From positions 4,960,001 to 5,024,000 of the forward strand of contig NZ_CP107939.1 of NCBI RefSeq assembly GCF_036046055.1: a stretch of DNA of 64,000 nucleotides, written 5' to 3'. Every line of letters begins with the position of its first letter. Within the stretch, counting starts at the first letter, position 1. The stretch is from Nocardia sp. NBC_00403. GTDB lineage: Bacteria > Actinomycetota > Actinomycetes > Mycobacteriales > Mycobacteriaceae. A model generated the notes under the pieces. The model ran no database searches. It worked only from the letters and a program-made list of their open reading frames with translations, and had not been told where the DNA came from. Shown in pieces: positions 63,942 to 64,000 of the stretch. The position numbers were made by a program, and so were the translations under genes.

Positions 63942-64000
63942 TCAACGAGGCACATCACCCGGGTCGGTGAGGCGGTAGGCGATTTCTACAAACCGGGTCC
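63942..64000 (-). CDS. 3' end of an unidentified minus-strand gene
   Basis: A minus-strand frame open to the window edge reads TRFVEIAYRLTDPGDVPR and stops at a TGA immediately after the EACC1-like gene. Too short to identify; it could be chance. Confidence 0.3.
   Translation of the reverse strand, partial: TRFVEIAYRLTDPGDVPR

Overview
The window is a high-GC actinobacterial chromosome segment, most likely from a mycolic-acid actinomycete close to Nocardia. The main support is gene order. The run metH, hisE, hisG, RecB-type nuclease, trmI, lppK-like lipoprotein and proteasomal ATPase mpa (1-21688) follows the Mycobacterium tuberculosis Rv2124c-Rv2115c neighbourhood, with insertions. F420-type enzymes, a WXG100 protein, a GH172 enzyme and frequent GTG/TTG starts fit this. 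No rRNA, tRNA or CRISPR array was seen.

1-10.2 kb: the 3' end of metH; an arylsulfatase convergent with the formylglycine-generating enzyme that would activate it; an HxlR regulator whose 5' end and promoter are duplicated; cupin and VOC genes; a decayed second metH C-terminus; a receptor-type Ser/Thr kinase; a HAD hydrolase. 10.4-14.0 kb: a tight operon of a 2-oxoglutarate/Fe oxygenase, a SAM methyltransferase and a carnitine-acyltransferase-family protein. This is my best candidate for an undescribed pathway, possibly making an acylated carnitine-like betaine. 14.2-21.7 kb: hisE-hisG, a YeiH-type transporter whose first helix is a separate mini-gene, RecB-like nuclease, trmI, LppK-like lipoprotein and mpa.

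21.7-25.3 kb: a run of four broken genes (Lrp-type regulator, VOC protein, carboxylesterase, GNAT). 25.3-28.3 kb: TetR, a GT39-type membrane enzyme and a cyclophilin. 28.4-38.7 kb: a reductive pyrimidine catabolism island with a MocR regulator, beta-ureidopropionase, dihydropyrimidinase, an F420/LLM oxidoreductase, two mini-ORFs, a complete NitT/TauT-type ABC transporter and a class III aminotransferase. Seven consecutive reading frames there are joined by 4-nt overlaps. 38.7-43.7 kb: F420-type proteins, a second GT39 paralogue, an ArsC-like protein, an AIM24 protein, a 23-residue peptide gene behind a hairpin, and a Nudix hydrolase.

43.7-55.1 kb: accessory DNA with mobile-element debris (a yidC fragment next to a group II intron reverse transcriptase fragment, IS110 and Tn3 transposase fragments). 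It surrounds a sugar-uptake locus: GH172 lipoprotein, two CUT1 permeases, binding protein, LacI regulator and a putative glycosidase. Matching palindromic operators lie before the binding protein and between lacI and the glycosidase. 55-64 kb: a second yidC with a DUF6412-like gene, AraC and PucR regulators, an acyl-CoA ligase, a Nudix hydrolase, a cytoplasmic LAS/M15-like metallopeptidase, and an EACC1-like conflict-system component at the right edge.
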